DNA of 64,000 bases from Bos javanicus (Eukaryota > Chordata > Mammalia > Artiodactyla > Bovidae): NCBI RefSeq assembly GCF_032452875.1, contig NC_083871.1, positions 4,377,692 through 4,441,691 on the forward strand, in the 5' to 3' direction. Shown in pieces: positions 1-10,400 of the stretch; the stretch's first letter is position 1; every line of letters begins with the position of its first letter. A program made the translations under genes and the position numbers. The notes below the pieces were generated by a model. The model ran no database searches, was not told the origin of the DNA, and worked only from the letters and a program-made list of their open reading frames with translations.

Positions 1-414
1 GACATAACATTTGTTATCCATCAAATCATGGAGAAATCACATAGACTATGTTGTAACAGTTAGTTAACTGGCTTGATAAAAGAAAAATCTGGACGCATAC
101 CTAAAAATATGTTTTAACAAATAAAAGCAACAAAGATAAACATACTTAATATGCATTTAACTACTATTTTGAGAAGACAGGAAAGTATATAATATACCAA
201 GGGAGCTCAGCTGAGATAAACAAGGTACAAATGTCACTTCAGGTAAAAATTTCAGGGTTGATGGGCTTACAGGAGCATAGAAGGTGTAGCAGTTGTGTTT
301 CAGGAAGAGAGACCAAGATGTGTGAGCTCCAGCTGGGAAAAGCATGACATACATGGTTCAGAACAGTTACCTTTTCTTTTTAAAGATGTGTCAATTTGAT
401 AAAATATGAGAGCT

Positions 415-530
415 CAATGGTTAATTTGCATTTCTTTGATTTCTAACACTTTTCATATGCTTATGAGTCATTTACATTTCTTTTTTGATACTGATATGTC
501 CTTTTATCATCCTGCTCACTTTCTTATACT
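415..530 (-). mobile_element. ancient L1 fragment (ORF2 3' region)
   Basis: This AT-rich stretch reads, on the minus strand, like the region of L1 ORF2 just upstream of the 3' untranslated region (the cattttcatatgcttatgag type segment). It is short and strongly diverged, so the family is uncertain. Flanking DNA on both sides is not recognised. Confidence 0.4.
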
Positions 531-1257
531 TAAAGCAGAAAACATATTTAATATAACTGAAATTAAAATTTCAACTTAATTGAAATTAAAATCAAATTTC
601 TTGAAAGTTTGAGGCTGACCTCTACCGATCCCAAGACACTTCTGGCATCACTCATATCTCCAAAAGGGAAGGATCAGGAAGCAAAGATGGGTTCCCAAAA
701 CTCAAGCCACCAGGAAAGGTTGGCCACCAAACTAGAAACACAAATCAGCTTGAAATGCCAGGTATAAGATCAGAGGGTCAGAGGTTGTTTAGAAGTAGAA
801 CAGGGTAAAATATGGTGAATTTGCTCAAATATTAATTTTACCCGTGTTTTATTCATTCTTGTCTTCCTATTATTCTGAACTTGCTTGTTTTAGCGACATA
901 GGTTGTTATGTAAAAGAAGAGTCAGTGCTGGATGATCAGAGTTAAATGCCACAATTAACTCTGCTTTTGTGCCTCTGCAATTACAATGGCTAAAGGCACA
1001 GCTGTTCAGGGCATGATGTTCAAGTGTCCTGTGTATGCCCCACGACAGCCCCCATGGTAAGCAGTCAGAAGGCAATGCTTCTGTAGGCCTCAGCTGGTAC
1101 TTGGTCTCTCCTGATGCAGAGAAGTTACTCAATATATTTATGGCAAATGAATTACAATTAGATGGGTTAAAATAATAATAGCAATGAATCCTGTGTTTCT
1201 CAGGAAAGACTAAGTTAAAAGATTATGTGTGTTCATAAAATGATACCACCAAAAAAC
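531..1257. other. unrecognised AT-rich sequence
   Basis: No exon, RNA gene or repeat family was recognised here or in positions 1-414. Open frames reach only about 80 codons and lack recognisable domains. Treated as unique non-coding DNA. Confidence 0.5.
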
Positions 1258-2152
1258 TAAGATCATGCCATCCCGTCCATGACTTCATAGCAAATAGATG
1301 GGGGGAAAAATGGAAAAGGTGACAGATTTTATTTTCTTGGGCTCCAAAATCACTGTGGACAGTGACTGCAACCATGAAATTAAAAGACACTTGCTCCTTG
1401 GAAGAAAAGCTATGATGAACCCAGATAGCATTTTGAAAAGCAGAGACATCACTTTGCTGACAAAGGTCCATATATGTTTTTTCCAGTAGTCATGTATGGA
1501 AGTGGGAGTTGGGCCATAAAGAAGGCTGAGTAAGGATCTGTTTGTTGTTCAGTCACTCATTCATGTCCAACTCTTTGTGACCCCGTGGGCTGCAGCATGT
1601 CTGACCTCCCTGTCCTTCACCATTTCCCAGAGCTCACTCAAACTTATGTCCATTGAGCTGGTGTTGCCATTCAACCATTTCATCCACTGTCATCCCCTTC
1701 TCGTCCTGCCTTTAGTCTTTCTAAGGGTCAGGGTCTTTTTCAGTGAGTTGGCTCTTTGAATCACATTGCCAAAATATTGGAGATTCAGTATCAGCCCTTC
1801 CAATGAATATTCAGGGCTGATTTCCTTTAGGCTTCACTAGTTTGATCTCCTTGCTGTCCAAAGGACTCTCAAGAGTCTTCTCCAGCACACAGGTCAAAAG
1901 TATCAAGCTGAAGCTCCAGCATTTTGGCCACCTGATGTGAAGAGGCTACTCCTGGAAAAGACCCTGATGCTGGAAAAAATTGAGAGCAGGAGGAGAAGAG
2001 GGCATCAGAGGATGAGATGGCTGGATGATATCACCAACTCAATGGACATGAGTTTGAGCAAAATCCAGGAGATGGTGAAGGACAAGGAAGTCAGATGTGC
2101 AGGAGTCCATGGGGTCACAAAAAGCAGGACACAACTGAACCACAAGTAAAGA
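1258..2152 (+). mobile_element. BovB 3' fragment interrupted by inverted BovB
   Basis: Plus-strand BovB runs from 1258 to about 1531 (the segment after the reverse-transcriptase core, reading FIFLGSKITVDSDCNHEIK) and resumes at about 1899 through the terminal tail at 2152. The 1533-1898 interval between them is a second BovB 3' end in the opposite orientation. About 130 bp of the plus-strand copy is missing at the junction. No clear duplicated target flanks the inverted piece, so it could be a nested insertion with deletion or a recombination product. Confidence 0.8.
1533..1898 (-). mobile_element. BovB 3' tail, inverted, inside another BovB
   Basis: On the minus strand this begins at the gagaagactcttgagagtcc segment of BovB and runs to the complete 3' terminus (gagtgactgaacaac) at 1533. 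It is about 366 bp and sits within the plus-strand BovB copy at 1258-2152. Confidence 0.8.
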
Positions 2153-2373
2153 CTTACTCCTTGAGCTGATGTGGCATAAGTAACCCAGGTGTTCCAATAT
2201 TTATGTACTAACTCATTTATTTGTTGGATGTTGATATAAGATTGTGAGGCATTTACCTTCAATAGCTTTGATGTTTTGCTTATATTGACTTGATACTAAC
2301 ATGATGACTTATTCACAAGGTTATTATGAATATTTAAAAAGAATTCTCTGGCCTTTACTAATCTCTTAATACC

Positions 2374-2375
<2 letters not shown>

Positions 2376-2412
<37 letters not shown>
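2376..2412. repeat. (TG)n microsatellite
   Basis: About 18 uninterrupted TG dinucleotides abut the 3' end of the minus-strand Bov-tA SINE that follows. This is the usual position for dinucleotide runs seeded by Bov-tA tails. Confidence 0.95.
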
Positions 2413-2414
<2 letters not shown>

Positions 2415-2628
2415 CTCAGTTGTGCCTGACTCTTTGCAACATCATGAACTGCAGCCTGTCAAGCTCCTTTGTCCTTGGCATTGTTCAGACAAGAACACTG
2501 GAGCTGATTACCATTTCCTATTCCAGGGGTCTTTCCCAACCCAGGGACTGAACCAGTGTTTCTCATTTCTCCTGCATCTCTTACATTGGTGAGCAGAGTC
2601 TTTATCACTGCACCACCTGGAAAGTCAC
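2413..2628 (-). mobile_element. Bov-tA SINE
   Basis: The reverse complement begins with the tRNA-derived head (ctttccaggtggtgcagtgataaag) and ends in the BovB-like tail (gcaaagagtcaggcacaactgag). It is full length but diverged, with a (TG)n run as its tail. Confidence 0.85.
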
Positions 2629-2642
2629 TTGGGAAGGTGCGA

Positions 2643-2858
2643 AGAACAGATTCATTGGAAAAGACCCTGATGCTGAGAAAGACTGAAGACCAAAGGAGAA
2701 GGTGGTGGCAGAGCATGAGATGACTAGATAGCATCACTGACTCAATTTACATGAATTTGAGCAAACTCCGGGAGTTAGTGGAGGATAGAGGAGCCTGGCA
2801 TGCTACAGTCCATGGGGCTACAAAGAGTTGGACACAATTTAGTGACTGAACAACAACA
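2643..2858 (+). mobile_element. BovB 3' tail
   Basis: Roughly 215 bp of BovB terminal sequence, from ttcattggaaaagaccctgatgc-like sequence to gagttggacacaatttagtgactgaacaac. It is heavily 5'-truncated and lies directly after the Bov-tA SINE. Confidence 0.8.
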
Positions 2859-2961
2859 TGAGAAAAGTTTCCATTTCAGGTGGGGCTTGGGGAGATTATC
2901 TTAAGCCTCACTTTCTGGCCATGTTCTCTGCCTAAGATGTCTCCTTCATGAAAGCAGCCGC

Positions 2962-3293
2962 TCTAGACTCAATGTTTATTGTTTATTTCACCTTTAAATT
3001 CATATGTTGAATCCTAATGCCCAATGTGATGACACTTGGAGGTGGACCTTTAGGTTGATTAGATCATAAGAGTGGAGCCCTCAAGAATGGACTCAATATC
3101 TTTATAATAGATCTTCATCCTTCTGCCACGTGAGGACACAGAGAAGCGGTAAGTAGGTCTTTTCCAGATGCCAAATCTTCGTGTGCCTTGATCTTGGATG
3201 CCCTAGCATCCAGAACAGTTAGAAATAAAATTGTGATGTTTATAAGCCACCCAATGTGATGTATTGTTATAGCAGCCTGAATGGACTAAGACA
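2962..3293 (+). mobile_element. ERVL-MaLR solo LTR (MST/MLT1-like)
   Basis: The plus strand carries the landmarks of a mammalian apparent LTR retrotransposon: a ttcatatgttgaatcctaatg start region, a gatcttggatgccctagcatcc segment, a gaaataaaattgtgatg polyadenylation region and a ggactaagaca terminus. It is old and diverged; the exact subfamily needs a library search. Confidence 0.65.
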
Positions 3294-3360
3294 TCATTCA
3301 AAATGTCCAGAACAAATCATTAAATTGGAGTTTGACTCACAATTTTGCAAAATTTTTCAT

Positions 3361-3600
3361 CTGGGACTTCCCTGGTGATCCAGTGGTTAAGAATTCACCT
3401 TGCAATGGTGGGGACATGGGTTCAGTCCTTGGTTGGGAAATTATATCTCACATGTGATGGATCAAATAAGCCCATGAGCTGTGACTACCAAGCCCATGCA
3501 CCACAACTAGAGAGTCTGCATACAACTACAAAAGATTACTCACAACGCAAAAAAAATCCCACAAGGAAGCCAAATTTAAAAAATTAAGTAAATACACAAA
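3361..3600 (+). mobile_element. CHR-type tRNA-derived SINE
   Basis: It starts with gggacttccctggtgatccagtggttaag, the A-box side of the cetartiodactyl CHR family. It continues through the ccatgagctgtgactacc middle and ends in an AAAT-rich tail near 3600. Confidence 0.8.
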
Positions 3601-4236
3601 ATTTTTCTAGTCTGTACTATTGCACATAAATGTAAAAACAGTCCATGAAAAAAAAATAATCAATATCAACCTAAAAAAAGAAACAGAAAATTTTGTTTTA
3701 GCCGACATGAGGATTCTAACCCAAGAGACAGTCCTTCAGAAAGCTCTTAGGACTGTTTCAGTCATTAGAGATCAAAGCACGGCTATATGCACGTTTTGGA
3801 CAAAGGGTTAGACATAAAATGACATAAAGACAGCTTATACAATCCAGATATGAATGTAAAAAGTGAGTCCTGGGTCATCATGACCCCTGACAGGATTAAG
3901 AAAGAAGGTTGCTTCCTATTGGGTTGTGGCCCTTGATGAGATTGAGAAGGAAGATCATATCTTAAAGAGGTGTGGTAAATGCAGATGTACAACCCACACT
4001 AAAGGAGAGAGAGGATATCCAATCAGGCAGAGACAGTGCTTATATTTAAATTTTTCATGTTTTTCCATAAAATGTGAATTTTGTTTCATCAAAAATAGTG
4101 ATATGCAGTTTTGTAGACTGATCTGAATCTTTGTTTTCACATGTCATATCAGTAGGTACATGTTGACTAATCTAATACTAAGCTACTACCTGTTCCCAAA
4201 AACCTCAGCTACAGCATTAAAAGAAGCAAAACTGTC
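3601..4236. other. unrecognised sequence
   Basis: AT-rich DNA with no recognisable exon, repeat or RNA gene. Open frames of 60-69 codons occur on both strands without features. Confidence 0.5.
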
Positions 4237-5124
4237 TATCATATTCTTTTTAAAAAATTAATTAATTGATTTTAATTGGAGGCTAATTACTTTACAATAT
4301 GTAGGTTTTTGCCATACATTCACATGAATCAGCCATAGGTTTACACGTGTTCCCCATCCTGAACACCCCCTCCCACCTCCCTCCCCAACCCATCCCTCAA
4401 GGTCATCCCAGTGCACCAGCCCTGAGCACCCTGTTTCATGCATCAAACCTGGACAGATGATCTATTTCACATATGATAATATACATGTTTCAATGCTATT
4501 GTCTCAAATCTTCCCACCCTCACCTTTTTCCACAGAGTCCAAAAGTTTGTTTTTTATATCTGTGTCTCTTTTGCTGTCTTGCATATAGGGTCATCATTAC
4601 CATCTTTCTAAATTATATATATATGCGTGTTATTAAACTGTATTGGTATTTTTCTTTCTGACTTATTTCACTCTGTATAATAGGCTCCAGTTTCATCCAC
4701 CTCATTAGAACTGATTCAAATGCATTCTTTTTAATAGCTGAGTAATAATCCAATATGTATATGTACCACAGCTTTATTATCCATTCATCTGCCAATTGAT
4801 ATCTAGGTTGCTTCCATGTCCTAGTGCTGAAATGAACATTGGGGTACACGTGTCTCTTTCAATTCTGGTTTCCTTGGTGTGTATGCCCAGCAGTGGGATC
4901 GCTGGGTCATATAGCAGTTCTATTTCCAGTTTTTTAAGGAATCTCCACACTGTTCACCATAGAGGCTGTACTAGTCTGCATTCCCACCAACAGTGTAAGA
5001 GGGTTCCCTTTTCTCAGCACCTTCTCCAGCATTTATTGCTTGTAGACTTTTTGATAGCACCCATTCTGACTGGCATGATATGGTACCTCAGTGGGGTTTT
5101 GATTTGCATTTCTTTGTTGATGAT

Positions 5125-6465
5125 TGATTCCCGGGGTCCAGCCCCGGTGGATCCAGGGAATTCGAAGGTGGCACGGAGTTGGTGGTCAGGAGACAATAGC
5201 TTAATTAAGTGTTAATTAGAGATATAAAGGATGGTTAAACAGGGATAGCTCAGTGAGAAAATTCAGTGGAGAAAAGAGGCTGAATAACGTGGTTTAAGTG
5301 GAAAACAAATAAAACTCCAAGACGAGGAGTTTGCACCACCCAGGTAGGCCACAGGCATCCTCCAGTTCTCTGGAAGGAGAGGAGACATTAAGGTCTCCCC
5401 GGTCAGATCTTAGAAGCCCAGGCAAAATTAGTAGGCTTGGTGAGCCTCCACGCTCCAGATGGGAATTCAGCCAGAAGGTGAGAGAAAGAACAACATGGGG
5501 AGACCAAGCTTCGGTGAGCAAGGCCCGTAGCTTTATTTTCAACAGGGGCTTTTATACCCTAAGTTACACATAGAGGATAATAGGGGGTGTGAAATCATGC
5601 AAAGTCAGCAGTATTTGATCCTTATCGAAACTAGGGTTTCTTTTCTGCAAACTTATCGTATACAAATGGTTTAGGTGATTTACATCATCTGGCCAGAAGG
5701 CCTGTTAATATTTTATGACTCTGATGAAGGTTTGTCAACCATAAGACTTATTTTCTCTAAGAGTAATTATTTTAAAGTTTGGCGCCATCCTCTGAAAGTG
5801 TTAGATAAAGTTGCATTCCTATAGGGCAAAGGTGCAGTGGGTTTACAAAAAAAGAAAGAATTTATTACCTTAAGGGTCTAAAGTTGTTAACACCAAGGCC
5901 ACTACTTATTTTTTCTACATAACAACTATATTAATTAATACACTTCCAATGATACAATACAGGGGATGTGGAAACTTGGCAGCAAGCATTGGCTCAACAA
6001 TGAAATCTTCTACTAGTTCTATTCTGACAATTTCTAACTCTCCGAGAGGCTCTATACTATTTGAATATCTTAAGTTTCCCGTGCCTCTCGTGGCTAGGAG
6101 ACTGTGAACAATCGTATGCATAGCTGTAGGAGTCTGGGTAAACCTGTCAGGCAAGTTAGAGAGCCATCTGAGGGGTTTGGATTTAAACACTCCTATTATG
6201 CCCAGGAGGCTAATCAGCTGGAGCTCTAAGTTGATTTCCTTCATAGAAAAGGTGGTCGCGGGATAGGACGCCCCCCGCCCCCCCTTGGGACTGTCAGAGG
6301 AGTTGGTAAAAGTCATGAAGCAGTAAGACAGATAGACTCTGGTTTTGGGGTAGATGCTCAAGCAGGCCCAGAGGGACACCTTTCAAGTTCTGGCTTGCTT
6401 TGGCCACCAGAACTCTCCCACATAACCTTGTTATGGGTGGGGACTCCTGTGCTGGCTCCCAGCAA
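5125..6465 (-). mobile_element. betaretrovirus-like (ERVK/ERV2) solo LTR
   Basis: A 1.34-kb insert interrupts the L1 at 5124/6466. The insert runs TG...CA, and the 8-mer TTGATGAT lies at both edges (5117-5124 and 6466-6473). On the minus strand a TATAAAAG box (5550-5556) is followed within about 20 bp by AATAAA (5532-5537), so U3 lies at 5560-6465, R is very short, and U5 reaches 5125. A long U3 with a short R is typical of betaretroviruses. U3 contains a 154-codon minus-strand frame (5915-6379) of unknown meaning. No internal viral genes are present. It resembles the bovine BTLTR1 type; the exact name is not certain. Confidence 0.75.
5532..5556 (-). promoter_or_regulatory. LTR TATA box and polyadenylation signal
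   Basis: On the minus strand GGGTATAAAAGCCCC is followed closely by AATAAAG. The pair marks the U3/R junction of the solo LTR and is intact as sequence. Whether it still drives transcription cannot be told from sequence. Confidence 0.6.
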
Positions 6466-7493
6466 TTGATGATGAGCATCTTTTCATGTATTTGTTAGCC
6501 ATCTGTATGTCTTCTTTGTAGAAATGTCTGTTTAGTTCTTTGGCCCATTTTTTGACTGGGTTATTTATTTTTCTGGTACTGAGCTGCATAAGCTGGTTGT
6601 ATATTTTTGAGATTAACTATTTGCCAGTTGCTTTGTTTGCTATTATTTTCTCCCATCCTGAAGTCTGTCTTTTCACCTTACTTATAGTTTCCTTCGTTGT
6701 GAAAAAGCTTTCAAGTTTAATTAGGTCCCATTTGTTTATTTTTGCTTTTATTTCCATTACTCTGAGAGCTGGTTCATAGAGGACACTGCTGTGATTTATG
6801 TCAGAGAGTATTTTGCCTATGTTTTCCTCTAGGAGTTTTGTAGTTTCTGGTCTTACATTTAGATCTTTAATCCATTTTGAGTTTATTTTTGTGTATGGTG
6901 TTAGAAAGTGTTCTAGTTTCATTGTTTTACAAGTGGTTGACCAGTTTTCCCAGCACCACTTGTTAAAGAGATTGTCTTTAATCCATTGTATATTCTTTCA
7001 TCCTTTCTCCATTCAACAAAAAGAATAAAATACTTAGGAACAAATCTACCTAAAGAAACAAAAGACCTCTGTATGGAAAACTGTAAAACACTGATGAAAG
7101 AAATCAAAGATGACACAAATAGATGGAGGAATATACCATGTTCATGGATCGGAAGAATCAATATATTGAAAGTGAAAACTACCCAAAGCAATCTATAGTT
7201 TCAATGCAATCCCTATCAAGCTACCAACAGTATTTTTCACAAAACTAGAACAAATAATTTCACAATTTGTATGGAAATACCAGAAACATCAAATAGCCAA
7301 AGCAATCTTGAGAAAGAAGAATGGAACTGGAGGAATCAACCTGCCTGACTTCAGACTATACTACAAAGCTACAGTCATCAAGACAGTATGGTACTGGCAC
7401 AAAGACAGAAATATAGATCAATGGAACAAAATAGAAAGCCCAGAGATAAATCCACACACCTATGTACACCTTATCATATGCTTTTTGAAAAAA

Positions 7494-8806
7494 TCTGGTT
7501 ATAACATAAAGAAGATTGAGGTAGATATTATTATTTTATACCCAAAAGAGCTGAAAAATCATAAGCTCTAAAGAATATAAGTTCATGGTTTTCATGAAAA
7601 CACTCAACTAATCTATTCTGTGATTGTATATTCCATGCTAAATTTGCTTATGAATAATTCAAACTTTTAAAAATGTTTGTATAAGTGTACAGTTTCAGAA
7701 CCAAGTCTTAACCATGCATTCACACTATCTCCCCTTGATTGACTGGGTAAAAAGTTGGGGGTAAGAAGAGAGAGAACACAAATATTTCAGAAATGGAACT
7801 TAGAGATATTAGTACAGTACCATCATTTGGAAAATTAGATCTCATGCCTAGCACTGTATTGGTTGGTGCATGAATGTGGCCTAGACATTCCCTAGATAAA
7901 ACAACAAAACCTTTTTTTTTTCTTTTTTTAAGAAGCCATACAAAGTCACTGCAGTGGGAACAAACAGAGAAATCAGTAGCATTGTTTCAGGGAGATGAGA
8001 CCTCCTGGCTCACACGCTTGCCACAGCAGGAATGGGGAGAAGGTCGCCCGACCAGGCAGCATGACTCTCCTCCTACAGGCCCAGCCACTTGTGCTTTGCG
8101 TCAGCTGGAGCTGATGATGACGGTGCCTTGTTCAGACACATGCTGGAGACCCCCTCATGGACCTAGGTGGGCCTTAGCTATCATGGGTGCACCCAGGACA
8201 CAGCCTCAGTTCTAGATGAGGGCACACAGAGCAGCCAAGTCTGTGCCATCTGCTCCACACATAGCTGAGCTCCAGTGCGGAATCAGAGCCACGGCTGTGT
8301 GTTCTAAGAGCACAGGGGGTGTGTTAAGAGGCCCTTGAACCAGCCTTGGTTCTTTATCATTTGCTTCTCAGTGCAGTTCTCTTCAAGGGAATAGCACATG
8401 GTTGAAGTGATACACTCTAATGTGTTCATCTAAAAATTCCCTTTACTTGGTATTTACAGCTTCTAATACTTTACCACTGCAAGTAGTTGCATGCAAACAA
8501 GTTTTACCTCATTTTCCTGTTAATTGACAGAAGTCATCAATTATGCCATTAAGTCATTTCTTGTTCATAATTTCACATTGTACCTGAAAGCACTTGGAAA
8601 TACAAGGTCTGCTAGTCAAATTTTTCTTAACAATGCCTCATAAATCATGTATTTTGTCACACTCTGAAGGCCTTATTTGCAGAATCAGCAGAATTTCCTG
8701 AAAAAGTGTTACAAACCCACAGTTCGCCACATTAATCCAAGTTAGTTTATTTAGCCTGTTACTGACAATAATCTGATACCGATTACTATAACAGTAATTC
8801 TAATAC
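7494..8806. other. unrecognised sequence with a GC-richer block
   Basis: No repeat family was recognised. A poly-T tract lies at 7912-7930. The 7950-8345 block is GC-richer than its surroundings and has a 113-codon plus-strand frame (7874-8215). That frame has no domain, no start context and no splice pattern I can defend, so it is not called a gene. Confidence 0.45.
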
Positions 8807-8904
8807 CACAGTTACTTTCCCTCCTGTCTTCCCTTTGTCTATATAAACTCAAATTCACAGTTACTTTCCCTCCTGTCTTCCCTTTGTCTATATAAACTCA
8901 ATTT
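8807..8904. repeat. 49-bp tandem duplication
   Basis: Two adjacent copies (8807-8855, 8856-8904) of a 49-bp unit starting cacagttactttccctcc and containing tctatataaactcaa. They are nearly identical, differing only near the end. The unit is not otherwise repeated in the window. Confidence 0.95.
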
Positions 8905-9034
8905 CATAGAATTATACCAGTTTAAAAATATTTAATATCATAACCAGTTTTTGCCATATAAATGTACCTCTTTTTGTAAAATAAGTGTGCTGAGACTTAT
9001 AACACCTGACACACAGAATGTATGACTTTGTCTT

Positions 9035-9551
9035 AAGAAAAGTGTGTTAGTATATTGTATTGGTGTTTTTCTTTCTGGCTTACTTCACTCTGTATAATAG
9101 GCTCCAGTTTTATCCACCTCATTAGAACTGATTCAAATGTATTCTTTTTAATGGCTGCATAATACTCCATTATGTATATGTACCACAGCTTTCTTATTCA
9201 TTCATCTGCTGATGGACATCTAGGTTGCTTCCATGTCCTGGCTATTACAAACAGTGCTGTGATGAACATTGAGGTACATGTGTCTCTTTCAATTCTGGTT
9301 TCCTCAGTGTGTATGGCCAGCGGTAGATCACCATTCCAGGTTCAATGCAGGATACAGGATGCTTGGGGCTGGTGCACTGGGATGACCCAGAGGGATGGTA
9401 CGGGGAGGGAGGTGGGAGGGGGGTTCAGGATGGGGAGAACATGTACACCCATGGTGGATTCATGTTGATGTATGGCAAAGCCAATACAATATTGTAAAGT
9501 AATTAGCCTCCAATTAAAATAAACAAATTAAAAAAAAAAAAGAAAAGTGTG
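9035..9551 (+). mobile_element. short L1 with 5' inversion
   Basis: The 3' untranslated region is on the plus strand (about 9330-9530, then an A-run). The preceding 9047-9320 segment is the ORF2 C-terminal region on the minus strand. Direct repeats AAGAAAAGTGTG at 9035-9046 and 9540-9551 flank the whole, so this is one insertion event of about 0.5 kb with an inverted 5' half. Confidence 0.88.
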
Positions 9552-9845
9552 GGTGACTGATTTGCTCATTGAACATAGTATGTTACAAAATATCTCAGGA
9601 TGTTTGTATATTTTCAGGGTAACCAAAATCCACTGTAAATCTTTGATTGTATCTTAAACACAGAAAGCCTGAATAGTGATTTTTTTTTATTCTAATATAG
9701 TGTTCAAATGATTAAAAAGTGGGAATGATAAGCCTCTAGTATAATCATGCCTTTTTCTAAATTGTAGGAGAATGCTTTCCTTTCATGTTCAGTGCAAATT
9801 TATTATTTGTAAAAAAGATATTAATTTCAGACATCTTTTCCTTGT
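9552..9845. other. unrecognised AT-rich sequence
   Basis: A spacer between two L1 insertions with no gene or repeat recognised. Confidence 0.5.
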
Positions 9846-9984
9846 TTTAAATTTTATTTATTTATAATTGGAGGATGATTACAATATTGCAATGGCTTTT
9901 GCCATACATCAGCATGAATCAGCCATAGCTATGCATGTGTCCCACCATCCTGAACTCTTCTCCCACCTCCCTCTGCACCCCATC

Positions 9985-10400
9985 TGAGGGGAGAGAAAAA
10001 ATTAGCTAAGATGGCTTGTTCAAGCTGTCTTGCCCCACGTTTTGTAAATAATGACTATGTAACAGCTGAGGTCACTTATAGCACTGCACATGCACATCAC
10101 AAGGTATTATTTGCTTGGTCATGAGCTACTTTGTGCTATAAGGATATGAACTCCACCCAAAAGAGCAGCGCATTACTGCTGCCTCATGGCTGTGTCTGTG
10201 GGGTCAGCCACAAGAGGAGAGAATTGTGGTATAGCTGCTGTGCCAGCCAGAAGAGAGAATAAACGTGTCTTCAGTTACTACAACTCTTAACATCTTCTTC
10301 CAGCCTCTTAGCTCATGCCTCGCCTAACCTGGGTTCAACAAATAGTGTGCACAGTAGATACAGCAATATAATTGGTGTCACAAACAGGGTTAGCAATACA
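9985..10400 (+). mobile_element. solo LTR-like insert with 5-bp TSD
   Basis: It interrupts L1 3' untranslated sequence cleanly. CCATC occurs at 9980-9984 and 10401-10405, and the insert starts TGAGGGG and ends AATACA. A TATAAGG box (10137-10143) and AATAAA (10258-10263) give plus orientation. A PBS-like string TGGTGTCACAAACAGGG lies inside at 10373-10389, after a possible alternative LTR end at 10340 (GGGTTCAACA). The class (ERV1 or ERVL) is not settled. Confidence 0.65.

Larger units (their letters stand above)
4237..7493 (-). mobile_element. L1 with 5' inversion and long TSD
   Basis: A minus-strand ruminant L1. The 3' untranslated region starts at about 4258. The C-terminal part of ORF2 follows toward higher coordinates (4258-5124 and 6474-7016; the minus ORF at 6617-6922 reads KINSKWIKDLNVRPETTKLL). 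Its 5' piece, 7017-7471, is inverted to the plus strand (KRIKYLGTNLPKETKDL) and covers ORF2 immediately upstream. The whole unit is flanked by 4237-4257 and 7472-7493, which match as TATCATAT(T/G)CTTTTT(A/G)AAAAAA, a target-site duplication. A solo LTR (5125-6465) inserted later. Stops and frameshifts make it non-functional. Confidence 0.88.

Noticed and set aside
6271..6286. C-rich run as a G-quadruplex regulator
   Set aside because: It is a single short run inside U3 without the four separated G-tracts needed for a confident call.
5915..6379. The 154-codon frame as a host gene
   Set aside because: It lies wholly within the U3 of a solo LTR that inserted in an L1, with no host gene context. 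It is kept only as a curiosity of the LTR.
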